Shown: piece by piece, positions 25,070-38,019 of the stretch
Position numbering within the stretch: position 1 is the first letter of the stretch
Layout of the letters: the number at the start of each line of letters is the position of its first letter
Assembly: GCA_028554795.2 (NCBI GenBank)
Contig: CM068831.1
Location: forward strand, 61,622,769 to 61,686,768
From: Sinohyriopsis cumingii
Taxonomy: Eukaryota; Mollusca; Bivalvia; Unionida; Unionidae
Direction of reading: 5' to 3'
Length of the DNA stretch: 64,000 bases
Translations under genes and position numbers: made by a program
The notes under the pieces: generated by a model
Told to the model about the DNA's origin: nothing
The model's database searches: none
What the model saw: only the letters and a program-made list of their open reading frames with translations

Positions 25070-25995
25070 CTGAAAAAATAAATGAATCATATATGCATAA
25101 AATAATCATCGCTATTCGACCCTTAAAATTATACACTAGTTTATGGAAAGTCACAGTACATAGTAATAAAATGCCCGATGGAAGGATATGTCGCTATTGC
25201 TATAAAAGAAAATATTTTTGAATAATGTCAATTCATTAGCAAAAATCATATTAGAGGTAAACACCCCACTCTTCATTTTGGCCTCCTTTTACCATTTTAT
25301 TTATTGAAAGCTTTAATGTAGCTAAAGGTTTCTATGTAGTGACAAAATTGGGTTTTGCTGTTGAGTTTGTTTCGACACTATATTGTTTGAAGAGATGACA
25401 TGGTAAAACGAAGCTGCAGACATACGTTTGATTGACCATACAAACGTATAGAGATGCAAGAATGTTTGACTTTTGTAAATAACGCCCAATTTTCGAAAAC
25501 AATTTACGATCGATTATAAAGTTAACTTTGAGCATTTGAATATTGATGAGCTACGTAATTATATGGCATAGTATTGCTGAACAAGATTTAAATCTCATAT
25601 TTGTCAATGCAAGTTTAAGATCAAGAATTCTTAGTGTTGTGGGCATGGTATAAAGACAAAGAAAAACGGCCTGGTGAATGTTTACATGTGTTTTCTGATA
25701 AAACATTTGGCAGGCCGTATTCGACATGTTCTGTGATTCATTATCCGAACGCAGAACTGACATGTTCAATTCGCTCGAAATATGAGCACCAGACAAACTT
25801 CACAAACAATAAACTATATGAAATATTCCCCGTTTTCAAAACGCATAATAATGACTACAGTTATCATAATTATTCATCTTTTTCGGCATATGACTGGAAC
25901 ACCCTCAAAATATGTTGAATGTTAATTATAATGACTACATGAAGCATTAAATAACAAAATGGTAACTTATTGTGAATGTTAAAGTCCAAACATAC

Positions 25996-26025
25996 CTATA
26001 TCTGTCTGTTTCAACCCCAACAAGC
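25996..26025 (-). CDS. Candidate micro-exon
   Basis: Thirty bases between a TTTTTTCAG acceptor and a GTATGT donor, phase 1-1, encoding LLGLKQTDI. The phase matches neighbouring candidates and the TSP1 exons, but the segment is too short to support alone. Confidence 0.25.
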
Positions 26026-26227
26026 CTGAAAAAAGAGGTGAAAATCAAAAATATTGTAAACGTATGTCTATAATATTTGCAACAAATACAAAGAACTTTC
26101 TACTGTGAAGATAATAATCTTCCTGTACGTTTCTGAGCCAAACATTAAATTGTATTTGGTTACTGGTGTAATGTGGTCATAATCATTATTGCCATACTGA
26201 TTAATAGTCACTAGGCATTAAGAGCGA

Positions 26228-26280
26228 TTCTAGTAGTAGTAATAGTAGCAGTAATTCTAATAGTAGTAGTAGTAGAAGCA
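26228..26280. repeat. (AGT)n imperfect microsatellite
   Basis: Imperfect AGTAGT-type repeat. Confidence 0.8.
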
Positions 26281-26318
26281 GTTATTAGTAACAGGAGCAA
26301 AATAAACACACTACTTAC

Positions 26319-26351
26319 TATATCTGCTAGATGGAAGCGTTTCGGTTGACT
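26319..26351 (-). CDS. Candidate micro-exon
   Basis: Thirty-three bases between a TTTTGCAG acceptor and a perfect GTAAGT donor, phase 1-1, encoding STETLPSSRY, a Ser/Thr/Pro linker-like peptide similar in style to the exon at 1390. Confidence 0.3.
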
Positions 26352-26860
26352 CTGCAAAATAAATATTATGATCTAATTTCCATGACGATCGTTACATTCG
26401 GAATATAGAATCTCTTTAGCTTATATCAGCCCATAGCTAATATATATCTGTTTGTGTACCGTAACGCTTTTGCAAATGTTTTACTATTTTTAAGTAGCCA
26501 TTGGTCGATGTCTGTATGTAACGTTTTCAGACTGGACTATTTAACACCACGCCTGCCTCATCGTGTTCAACTGATGTAGGTGGCAGATCAATGATGTTTC
26601 AAATGCACATATTCCTTATGACATATCAAACTAGCATCCTCACAAACAAACGACAAGAGAAGTTTAGGTCATTTTAAATATTGAGGATAGAAATGATAGA
26701 CATTTGTGCCTAATGTGAATATATGTCCGGGACACAGTTTGACAATATGAAAAGTATTATTGATTATACGTACCTGGTAGATGATTTCGTATGTCCTGTG
26801 GATAACTACTCATCTGGTTAGTTGATATAAATCTCTTGATATTTGCTTGTCCTATCACAT

Positions 26861-26863
<3 letters not shown>

Positions 26864-26912
<49 letters not shown>
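26864..26912. repeat. (TAA)n microsatellite
   Basis: Trinucleotide repeat of the kind that tails the local LINE family, but no LINE sequence is recognised beside it. Confidence 0.9.
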
Positions 26913-26917
<5 letters not shown>

Positions 26918-28169
26918 AATAAGTGGTACACATCGAGGAAGAGATATTGAATATCCATTATAATTAAAAAAATAGGCAATTTGATTGAAATGTGAAAGAA
27001 ATTGACCCAGAAAAAATGAATTTAAGAACTTATTTATTAACAAAATAAGAATATTTCTTTAATTCTTCAAATTAGAAAATACATAAACATTTCATTGTTT
27101 AATATAGATGGATTGCAGTAGTAGCAGTGGAAGCTACATCGGCTGTGTTACTATAGTATTAGTAGTTTAATTAGTAGTATAAATTATGGCATCAACAAAA
27201 ATAGTAGTAGCTTTGAGGATGAATTAGGATTAGGATGAATTGTGTCTTTTTGAAAAAGAAACATGTAAGACAAGGAAGGCACCGTGCTTCTTTTAAAATG
27301 TGTTACAACGTACTGTGGAAGTTTTAACTACAGAACGTTATCGAATAAGGATAATGTAAGAACGGAGGATAAATCTGGCTGAAATAGAAAATGTTCTCTT
27401 GACAACAACCCACTTTGTCCTATATGTTTGAAAAATTACCTTAATTATTTGCAACTTTCAAACGTAAATGCTGCCGATGTAATATTACTTTGGGTGAAAT
27501 ATTAATCAAGTTAATGTTGAAAGGTGCGCATTCAGAAGACCAAATAGTGTACAGAGAAAATTTAATTAACTATATCTGATTTAGTCTATAGATAATATGA
27601 CTATATCCATACTTTCTCAGTCTCCGTACATATTCGTATATCAGTTAAACACATCTGAGTAGATTCTCTCTGTGCTATTGTCAATTATCTTCTGGGAAAA
27701 TAGAACTGTTAAACTGTTAGATTTACCTTGCAGAATAACACAATCACCTTTAGAAATTACGCGACCTATCGACAACCGCATTCATGTTTACCTCAAAACC
27801 GGGCATTTGTGTGCATCGACATCACATGTTCAATATCTTGTACATTCTATCTTTAACTGACAGATGAACGATTTATTTACATCATAAATATATAGCTTGG
27901 ATCCTGACTCACAATGATTAGTATGTTGATATATATGAACCTGTTGGGCACATAACCATAACAAAACATCACATTTTGTAGAACGACGTCTGTACTGACA
28001 TGTGTTTCTTAGCTATTAATCTTCTTAGTCTTATTAAATACCCCCCCCCCCCCCCGATCTCAAAGAGTCGTATCAAACTTAACATTGTTTGGCATGTACT
28101 ATTCAACTGAAGGGAGAAGACATCGTACACAAACATATATTCAAAACTATTAATAAAATAAAACATTAC
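26913..28169. other. Nothing recognised
   Basis: AT-rich sequence with a C homopolymer at about 28040-28056. No exon or repeat family is recognised. Confidence 0.4.
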
Positions 28170-28214
28170 CTTTAATGTCAGCGGCAAAGATGCACCCGAA
28201 GATTATGAATAAAT
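28170..28214 (-). CDS. Candidate hydrophobic micro-exon
   Basis: Forty-five bases, phase 1-1, between an ACCAG acceptor and a GTAATG donor, encoding LFIIFGCIFAADIK. The peptide looks like the end of a signal peptide with an AAD cleavage-like site, which would suit the start of a secreted TSP1 protein. No start codon is seen in this exon. Confidence 0.3.
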
Positions 28215-30490
28215 CTGGTATAGGAAAATAATACAGATGATCGTTAATGCCTTTATTATTTTCATTAGTTTTATTATTATTACCGTTATTATTCTTATTA
28301 TTAACTAATTAGAGACCAAGCATTTTCAAACAATACTTCCATTACACATAGTTATATAAATTTCTTGCGATTTCTATACATTCTTTTGTTCGCTAAATGA
28401 TCATGAAAAGTTAAAGGCGTTAGATTAAACTAGTTTTCCATAGTTTGTTGTCAGTACTGTTGCATATATTTGCTATAAATTCTTGACATAAGCGAACATT
28501 TGCTGGATTCAGTGAATCTGAATAGACTGTTATGCGGCCATTAAATTTTAATATATATGTTAAAGTATTCAGTACGAACAAAACAAGGAGAATACCTTTC
28601 GTTTCAGTTGCAATTGGCGACAACTTTACAACATTTTGCCGTTGAGTTTCAGATTCTTCCTGCTCTCATTTGTAATATTTTTTGGACTTTTACAACATTC
28701 ATTGCGTCTACTATGCACATTCCAGACACCAAGAATCCTCTACTCCCAGTGAATGTTAAACTTTTTAGGTGTGGTGGTGTTTCTGGCATTTACTGTCGTT
28801 AATACCACTAGATTAAGTTTTAATTTACCGGATTCTTAATAAGTTATGTCACTAGTAAATATCACGAGTTACTCTATTAAAAGATATGTAAATATGTAAT
28901 TTAAGTTTATCAAGTGCACCTACGTGGCATATTTGCTAAAATTCAAAGTTTCCTCTAGCATTTTCGAGCGATTTCGACCGTTACAGAACGTACAGCAAAC
29001 TTTATTTTCTGGTAACGTCTTCAAAAATGTAGAGCTGTCTTACCAATCAACTTCAGAAAGTTTCCGAACATTGTTAACAGAAAGAATGTCTTGGCTGGTA
29101 ATCCTCTCTTCTCGCTGTCAGTCAATTCATTGTATTGAAGTGTATACAAGATATTGTTAAGATAAGACTCCGCTAATCAAATGTATCTCTCACGATTCCA
29201 GATATTAGTGTCACTATTAAAGACACGTCTATATATTCTAATACGTCATAATTCTCTACTATCTGCCGCATATTGGAACACATCGACTTAGTTCTAAATA
29301 GTCGACTTGGACGGAATAGTACATATTAAATGACCTGTCTAAAAACGGCCAAAGAAGCATCTACACCCTCCTTAAGAGAGGTCTTAGTTGATGATGGAAA
29401 CGTTATGCACATTGATACAAGGTGTATTAGTGTTTAAAAACAATATTTCTTTCAAGTCTTGATTATTGGTGTAAATACGTGTACCCGACTTTAGAATTCG
29501 ATGTTTTCTTTAATAAATAACGAATTTGATCTATAACCACAAATAAAGACGCGGTACACGAGTATTTTGAAATAACCTCTGCCCGTACAGCACATAATAC
29601 ATGAACGTATGACCGTCTACAATATTCTGATAATTTCCATCATTTCAAGATTACGACCTAGAATAACCTAGAAGACAGATAAGCACATATACTCTTCTGA
29701 TAATTTTGCTCAAATTCGTGTTTTTCTTTAATATACTCTCTGTCACTTTGGAGCGATATGTTGAATGTGACTGATACAGTTATGTTACTTTGGTCAAAAG
29801 TATTAACGCTATGATAGGAACGATTTACTCTTTCCCTCCCAGTTACATAAAGCAATAAATCATATGTTTCCTTTTCTCTTCCTTTTGCAAACAATTACAC
29901 TGTTTGTCAAATTGGAGATAGATAAATATGGATATGAAAACTCATATAACATAAACGGTTATCACATAAACTGCTTTGTAATGTAGCAAAGAACTTTCGT
30001 AAAATTTAAACAACGAGAAACCTTAACCATGTCGATCCGCCTAATTTCAGTCTGGTTAAGCTACTTCTTTATTATATTTATTTCTTGGTTGGTTGGTTGG
30101 TTTATTCGATTAATTTAAAATCATCCAGGATGCATTTCAAGCCTAACGGCCTTGAACTACGATCGAAATTCTCGATTTCCAAAATATGAAAAATCTGCAT
30201 GACTCCAAACTATTATATTCTAGAGCTAAGTGCCAGATTTGACTTCGATACACCTACAATGTGTCTAAGAATAGCTAAGTCATATTATTAGAAATGTTGT
30301 TGCATTGTTGTATTATCGTTATTACTCCACGGGCTTAAACTAAGCAACATTAAAGAACAAAAACCAACAAGTTTCGAAAAATTCAACAAACAATTTATTT
30401 CCTTAGAAAACAAAGTAAAACTTTACAGAGAACTTACAACATTGCGAATTAAGTTACAAAGAGACTTCACAAATTTATCAGAAGTCCAAA
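28215..30490. other. Nothing recognised
   Basis: Open stretches such as 29658-29894 (minus; contains NITVSVTFNISLQSD) have no recognisable family. They may be chance. Confidence 0.35.
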
Positions 30491-30898
30491 TGTAAAGATT
30501 CTACTATTTCCAGTGGTATGTCAAATAAGTTCCAATATTGATTGTTTTAACGTGCCTGGAGTCTTGAATATGCTAATGCTATAGTGACATATAGTGTGAC
30601 GGTGTGATAAAGGTCTCTTGATGTACCATAATAGTATAACCCAAATATTTTCATTTTTAAAATCACTGTAATTCCAAAATATTCCAATATTGAATGTGTT
30701 AATGTAAAGATTCTACTGATTTCCAGTGGTGTTTCAAATAAGTTCCAATATTGATTGTTTTAACGTGCCTGTAGTCCCAAATATGATAATGGTACAGTGA
30801 TCTATAGTGTGACGATGTAATAAAGGTCTTTTGATGTACCACAAAAGTATGACCAAAATATATTCATTTTTAAAATCACTGTATTTCCAAAATAATTT
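30491..30898. repeat. 222-bp tandem duplication
   Basis: The unit starting TGTAAAGATTCTACT at 30491 restarts at 30713 and continues to about 30898, with shared phrases such as TTCCAATATTGATTGTTTTA and CATTTTTAAAATCACTGTA. The second unit is slightly shorter. Confidence 0.85.
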
Positions 30899-30916
30899 TC
30901 AAGAATATTAAATTAT

Positions 30917-31127
30917 GAGCACTTTTGTAGTGCTGTTGTTGTAGGGTTTAACGCCATTTTCACCACATGATAGGATATACATTCCTGCCAGTATAAATGG
31001 TGGAGGAAGAACCCGAATAACCCAAGGAAAGAACCACCGACACACGAGAAGTTACTGGCATGCTTTCTCGCATACCCATATTGGCCGAATCCGAGATTCG
31101 AACCCACGCAGGCAGAACGAGCACTTT
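30917..31127 (-). mobile_element. tRNA-derived SINE, family B
   Basis: Read on the minus strand it has GGGTTCGAATCTCGG (B box), TCGGTGGTTCTTTCC, TTCTTCCTCCACCA, TTATACTGGC and a GGCGTTAAACCCTACAACAA tail. It matches the copy at 53033. The 9-base repeat GAGCACTTT at both ends looks like a target-site duplication. It is 5'-truncated. The body is close to widespread molluscan SINEs. Confidence 0.8.
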
Positions 31128-32160
31128 ATATTTCCAGTGAATAATATTTTTTTAAAAATAATTCTACCCCAATAAAAATACTCAACAGAACAGTAAGACT
31201 GATTCTATGTCAGGGGTTGAATTCAAGAATAAATAATATTTCAAGTAAACAGCAAGCTAAGACACAAATGAAGAACCAGGATGAGGGTCTAAAGTTCATT
31301 TCGATATTATTGCAAGTTGTGATAAAGACAAGGTTTATTACAAAATTATAATTTTAAACACAGGGAGCATCCGGTTAGAAATTTTCCTCATGGAGGCATT
31401 CCAATGTCCTAGACCCAGACCCAAAGAACATGTTTGCCGGTATTGATAATGATCCTAATATTTAACTCGCACTTATAGAGAAATTGTAATTATATATTTT
31501 TGTTTACAAAATAAAATATGTTTTAATGAACTTATTTTGGAAAAGGTCAAGTCCAAAATACGTTTATAAATAACAAACATTAATGGAGAAGAAATAAACA
31601 AGTACAAATTAAATATACATACCACTATACAAACTGTAATGTTTTGCATTATAGATTTCTTCTTGGGCGTAAAAAAGGTAAAATGTTCATGTCAGGCTAA
31701 ATATGAGAAGGGTTCGATTGTAACATTCGAAAACCCTTGAAACATTAACTAGTAATATTATATATCCTTGGATAGAAATTATTCATTTTGTGCTAGTGGG
31801 TTTGGGCAAACAAAGAACAAGGTCACAACCAGTGGCGATGCTGACACTTTTAGCAAATCCCGCAAATACTTGGATTATAGAATTGAATGAAATTATAACG
31901 TATTACTAGGATGGCTATATACTTCTGAAATATTATCTTATAGACGTGTTTGCGTGTCTTCAAACAACTAGATGCTTCGTGAAAAGCTTCCAAGATAAGC
32001 CTTTTGAACGTCTTAGTTTTATTTTCCCACATCCTGATCTTTGACAAAAACATAGCAGACATTTTACATCCATGCTCAAGAATTGTTATTCTGAAGAGAC
32101 CAGTCTTTCAAATAAGCAGAACAACTGTCCGCAGAATGAGACTTTGCAAACCCGATGTAA
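31128..32160. other. Nothing recognised
   Basis: AT-rich sequence without coding or repeat similarity that I can identify. Confidence 0.4.
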
Positions 32161-32163
32161 AAT

Positions 32164-32198
<35 letters not shown>

Positions 32199-33018
32199 GA
32201 CTTTGTATAGCGCCTAATCTTTAGAAGCTCAAAGCGCTTTACAACATTATACAACACCTATCAGATAAAAAACATATAATGATATGATTACAAAAACAAA
32301 CACCATGACATTAGAAAACATCTATAAAAACATGCTGAGAATATTTAAGTTAGGAAATATTATTAGGTCTTTTAGTTTGTTATGTGCAGTCGAACTAAGT
32401 GAGTTTTGAGAGCACTCTTGAATGGGATCACTGTGTCTTTGTGTCTAAGTTCAGTGGGCAATTAATTCCACGTTGCTGGACCCTGGTATGCAAAAAGAAC
32501 GCTGTAGATATGACTTTGTTTTCATAGTGGGAATAGTGTATATACGAGTGTCAGAAGAGGAGCGTAGGTATCTTGCTCGTGTGTACACGTGGGTGAATTT
32601 GGATAGGTATGTTGGACTAGAGTCCGACAGTGAAACGTAGCACAGAGAACAATTTGTGTATTTTATTCTGGATCGAATGGATAGCCAGTGTAGATTACAT
32701 AATAGTGGTGAGGTGTGCTCTGATCGTGGTACTCTAAGTATGATCCGAAAAGCTGTGGTTTGAACGTTTTGAAGTTTCTGGAGTAGATATTGAGATGAAC
32801 CAGACATAATTTAGTTACAATAGTCCAGTCTTGAAAGTACTAATGAACACACAAGTGTTTTAGTGGCATCAACTGAAACATATTTGCGAATTGAGCTAAT
32901 GCGTCTCAGCTCAGGATATGCAGCCTTCCATATGTAAATGACATGTTGGTGGAATGTGAGAGTACTGTCCAGAGTAACACCTAGGTTTCGTACTGATTGT
33001 GTGAATTTACTGGTGTTA
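32161..33018 (-). mobile_element. LINE 3' fragment (CR1/Jockey-like reverse transcriptase)
   Basis: The minus strand encodes VRNLGVTLDSTLTFHQHV, ELRRISSIRKYVSVDATKTL, VCSLVLSRLDYCN, then YLLQKLQNVQTTAFRIILR, HTSPLLCNLHWLSIRSRIKY and YLRSSSDTRIYTIP. These are the conserved C-terminal thumb and post-RT region of CR1/Jockey-type LINE polyproteins. The 3' UTR ends in AAAGCGCTTTGAGC..(ATT)n at 32167-32195. It is 5'-truncated, ending at an (AT)n tract, and the frame shifts between the two main segments, so this copy is dead. It is younger than the copy at 5122. Confidence 0.82.

Positions 33019-33116
<98 letters not shown>
33019..33116. repeat. (AT)n microsatellite
   Basis: About 95 bases of AT at the 5' truncation point of the LINE fragment. 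It produces the IYIYIY reading frames seen on both strands. Confidence 0.95.
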
Positions 33117-33117
<1 letters not shown>

Positions 33118-35415
33118 CATGACACTTTATGTACAGGATGTTCTGTCTACTATTTATAGCATGTCACCACAAAAAGTCTCATTACTTGAACTTGATTGGA
33201 CTGATACGCTCATAAAATCCTTAGGCAGTATGCTTGCTCTGCAACCAGGGGAATATTTATCGTACCGAAACGTGGTTAGTTTGTGTACAAATACATATGC
33301 CATGGTCTAGTATCAAGTGTGATTTGATGAGAACACAATAGAAGCGATGATTTCTGAGTTGTATAATGCTTTCATTAACGACACCCGAGGCTAATCGTGC
33401 AGATTCCAGCGACAGAACATGCCATTGCCAGCAACGTGTACATTGAAAACACAAGCACGCCTAGTTCAAGATCTGTTACAGATGATAATTCAGACATATA
33501 TGATATTATCACTAAGCAGACCAACACACGTGCTTAGAGTGAAACCTTGTTTGATATACCAAATAGGGAAATCATCAAAGTCTCCCAAATGATCTCTATA
33601 TTCTCTTGTGCATGTTCTGTATTCGTATTAAAATGATTGATGCGTCAAGCTCTGAGCTGAATTCTATTAGGACGATTTTGTAAAGTTTTGTAAATTCGCG
33701 AATTCATTTTTCCCTACAGTTTACACACATGACTTGAATTTATTAAATTGCACATTTTTGTCAGAAGCAAACAAGTAGATAACAAAACGGGAAGTTGGCC
33801 TAGAAATGATAGTCATTTTCTGATGATTAAACTTAAATCTTGCCAAACTGGTGATGTAATACATGAGAGCATTATCAAAACACTCTATAACAGCACACTT
33901 TGGTTTGAGACGGTATGCATAAGTTATAAATATTTGATACGGGTTGAACGTGTCAACCAAAATTCCAAGTGTCTGATCAACGTCAAATTTTCTGAAAGAC
34001 AAACTTAAAAAACTGGATTATACTCGCGCGATATTCGAATATTTGAATCCTAAATGTAGCAACACCTAGAAAATACAACTTTTACCCCTTGTGACGATGT
34101 ACATGTATATGCGTTCTATTATATACCGCGACAAAAAAAAACATATTTCTTTCATAGCAATTATGACGTAATGGATATCTTTCATCGAGCCCCCGCACAA
34201 AAATGGGTTAACTTTCAAGACATGAACTCACCTCTATTACAAGGATCGTGTTGATTATTGTAGCCTCAATGCTGACAGAAAGTTATTCAACCATAGCGCC
34301 CGAAACTATTTAATCAAGAATATGAATTAACACTGCATGCCGCCATATTAAATACAATTATCTGATAATAAAAACATCTAAATTAATCCGGGTCGGAATC
34401 ATCAGATCTCTATAACTTTTTAGCAGCAATTCGACTTGCACACTTGCTACATTCGATAATTATCACATCAGAGTAATGCTATTTATTCTGGCAACTCCAA
34501 TACTTATTCTGTGGTGAATGTGTATGGTGCGAATAACACACCTCTAGGATGGAAAGACTGTAAACGACCAGTGACCTGACCGTTTGAAATATGTGATAAT
34601 ACTAGCGTATTCACAGCGGTAATCAATTATTGTAAAAGATAACGTGTCAGTGACAAATGTTCAAATGATTAGGACAGATGGTCCATACAATGTTAAATGT
34701 TTCAAATTGGACTTCAAAATGTTATTGCATATCAAAGTGTTCAATATTACATCAACTAGCATCCTAGACGCTATTTCGAAGAATTTGAATAAACAGTACC
34801 TGAAACCGAATTAAATTTGTTACTAAAAATATTATATTCGTTTCTCTCTCCTGCCGTTCTCCTCTCATTAAAATATATTATAAGCAGAATCACAAATGAA
34901 ATAACATGTAATGCCTAATTTATGAAAGATGTTGAACAAGTTCCAACTGATGAGAACCAAGTTTCATCCATTCACTGTTAAATCATTGCCCATTTCTGAC
35001 AACATATGCATCAGCTATGAGATCCTTGTCATTTCCTTCCCTTAGCATATGTAAGTATCCAATGGTTACAGTGCCGTCACTTAATAAAGACAAAGTACCT
35101 TTCATGACTGTAAAGTGAAATATTTTACAGATAGCGACCTATTTATACCACGATCAGCCATTTCAGATTTCACAGGATACATTATATAATGTATGTTCTT
35201 CAAACATTAATGTCGGGCTATGTTTGACATTTAGTGATTAGTCATTTAACACATTTCGACCATTCTGAGAATGAAAAAGTTAAATTGTTCGATAACCATA
35301 GGACGAGATACTAAAAACACCATTAGTTGTAATCAAGAATTAAATTAATGTTTAGCCAGTTATGATTGAGTTTGTGTTTGAATATATGATTCACTTTGAA
35401 GCAACTGTGTATTTT

Positions 35416-35417
<2 letters not shown>
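33117..35417. other. Unassigned open stretches, otherwise nothing recognised
   Basis: Plus-strand open stretches at about 33119-33307 (SPQKVSLLELDWTDTLIKSL), 33418-33536 (ASNVYIENTSTPSSRSVTDD) and 33748-34008 are longer than expected for this AT-rich sequence. They may be worn virus-like or transposon genes, but no family is recognised. From 34010 to 35417 nothing is seen. Confidence 0.3.

Positions 35418-35498
<81 letters not shown>
35418..35498. repeat. (AT)n microsatellite
   Basis: About 80 bases of AT dinucleotides. Confidence 0.95.
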
Positions 35499-35502
<4 letters not shown>

Positions 35503-38019
35503 TGCCAAAAAGTAACTCCAGCATGCAAGATAGCGTTGAAAGGCACCAACAAAGATGCGGTTAGCCTGGCCATATCGTCACATTATTCACACACATCTAT
35601 ATTTTGATCAATCCTTTTCTATCAAGGTGTAATGTTGTTCCCAAGGCAGCAATATCCTATTAGGCAATTTTACCCCTCTTGCTCTTATAGCAAGACTGCT
35701 CCTATTCCAGTGCTAGGCGCATCCGTTCTCAATACGAACGTTGATGTGCAGCTCTGGCACTTTAAGGATTAGTGTAATGATCAATTTTCCCTTAACAGCG
35801 TTAACATTTATGTCATGCCATGCACACCACGAAACGTTATTAGGTTGCCTTTTCATAGCGAAAGTCTGTACAAAAGCGGTTGGTTCATTTTCTCTTTCTG
35901 ACCAATACAAGCTGGATTAATACGGCGTGCTGGAAGGTTCAATCACCATCAGTTCTAATATTTAACTTAAGTCTTCATAGTTCGTCTTCCGTTCATAAAA
36001 AGGTATTGGTGATTATGTAATTCTAATTGATTGTTTAATACTTTATTAACCAAGTATGTGTTACCGATAAAATAGTCATCATTGAAACAGTGCAAAATGA
36101 AATGTCAGAAGAGAAAGCGGAATTAAAAACAATTTTAAAAACACCGTGGTAGAAAAATCGAAATAGAAGAGGAAATATCGCAAGTTCATGAATATCGTTT
36201 TAGGGCAATATAGAAAAGAAAGAAAAAATGTCATTCGCTAAGAAATCGAGAGACAATGAATTTCATTGAGGCAAAAAGAACACCAAAGAATGTACGTAGA
36301 TTCCGTGTGACATTTAATTCTTTTTTATGCAGCTTTGCTGATTTTTGTTTGTGCCTTATTGACATATGGAGTAATTTACTCTTATGAGTTTTGTATTTTA
36401 ATATTTGCACACGGAATTTGAAAAGTAAATACAGTTTGGAGAAAAAAATAAAAATGTATGAAATTTATATAATAGCTTGTGTTTTTGATGTCTGATAATT
36501 TTCAGTACCACGTTTATAGATGCATCATCCTCAGTTCTCAAAGCGATTTACGAAAGATTGTACGACAAAGTTGTGAGGGATTGTATCATCGCCATCCTTA
36601 TAACATACTGATTGCTGAAATCAACGACTAAGCAAAATTGCATGTGTCAAAAGTGTGATCGAACAAAAATTATATTGTGTATGCGTATTTACTCTTTAAT
36701 TTAAAACATGTCAGTTTCCTGTATTAGACATTTTATACCATACCAGTTTGTTTCACCATTATTACCAAGAAGGAGCTTCTGTCATGTGCACGTCACCATT
36801 TACGTCAATTTGGAGAAACCTTTAACAACATCTTTCACTCCTTTTCTTTCAAACAGTATTCGACATGATATTTGTTCAATCTCATCCTCCTGCCAGACTG
36901 TTTCATGGTATGTGTGGCATAAGTTGTGAAAATATGCACAAATCAATTCACATTTGGTTTAAACCAGTGTCAAAGAAATGTTACGATGGTTTATCATTCA
37001 TATACCCTATTCAACCAAATGTGTTTTGATAAAAAGCATTATGTTGCATTATCACATGTCACTGATCCTGGTATTGATACACAAACAAAATGCAAATGAT
37101 TTTGAAACATTTGTGACGAAGCTTTTTAGGAGGAGACAGTTCAAATTAGGCGATGTCATCTTCTTTTCTTCTCCTCATTCTCTTTTATGTGTATTTTAAC
37201 GTCAAAGATAGAAAGATAAAATCCTCCAAAAGACCATAAAGGAAAGAAGCGATAATGATGCAGCAAATTAATAATACAAAAAGAAATGAATGTCCCAAGA
37301 GAAGAAGAAAAAAAACAAATTTCATGCTGGAAAGAGTTATCGCTGCTACAAAGAGCACGTGCTCCATATAAACAACGCCGCTCGGGGACAATGTCTCCTG
37401 CCACTTATATTTCTTCTTCGTCATTTATTTTCGTAATGACTCCGAGACTTGTTTGAAGATTTTTCTAAATTGATGAAACAATTGATGAATCCAGTACACT
37501 TTGTTGTAAACCTGTTGTATTTTGTAACGTTGTCTTTAATGAGACAAATCATTTAGCTCCAACAGTATCTTACACAATTTAGATGGTTGAAAACACCTTA
37601 CTATCAAGTGATGTCCATACTGAAGTTGATCTCACACGCGGGCAATCATTGGAGAATTATGTCAATATAAAAGCAGCCCGATATGATTCACTTTTATATT
37701 TTTACTCCTGAAACAAAAGATGTCAACTAGAAGTTCGTACTGTTCTTCTTATTATCCCAAGAAGAAGCCATTTTATATATGAAAGAAAGGGATTATTTCT
37801 GGTTTAGCGAAATATTGGATTGTTTGAATGTACTGGTCACATTAAATGTTCCCATGCAAACAATAAATTATTGCAATTCTACCCAAAAGAATCATCAATA
37901 CCGTGTGTTGAACGTTTATAAAAGGAACAGTAATTTTTTTCACGATAGAGAAACAACGAATAGAAAAATATCGCCAAATCCTGACAAAGAAAATCCCCGT
38001 CAGACACTATATTAAGATT
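35499..38019. other. Nothing firmly recognised
   Basis: Plus-strand open stretches at 36708-36929 and 37779-38015 may belong to fossil element 3 but carry no motif I recognise. Confidence 0.3.

Noticed and set aside
26770-26860. Possible exon with GTACGT donor
   Set aside because: No acceptor gives a frame consistent with the phase-1 pattern of the neighbouring candidates.
29658-29894. 78-codon minus-strand frame suggestive of a SEA-like segment
   Set aside because: Similarity is too weak, and no good donor or acceptor pair surrounds it.
33019-33125. Frames rich in Ile-Tyr repeats (also at 35323-35607 and 44153-44429)
   Set aside because: They are translations of (AT)n microsatellites.
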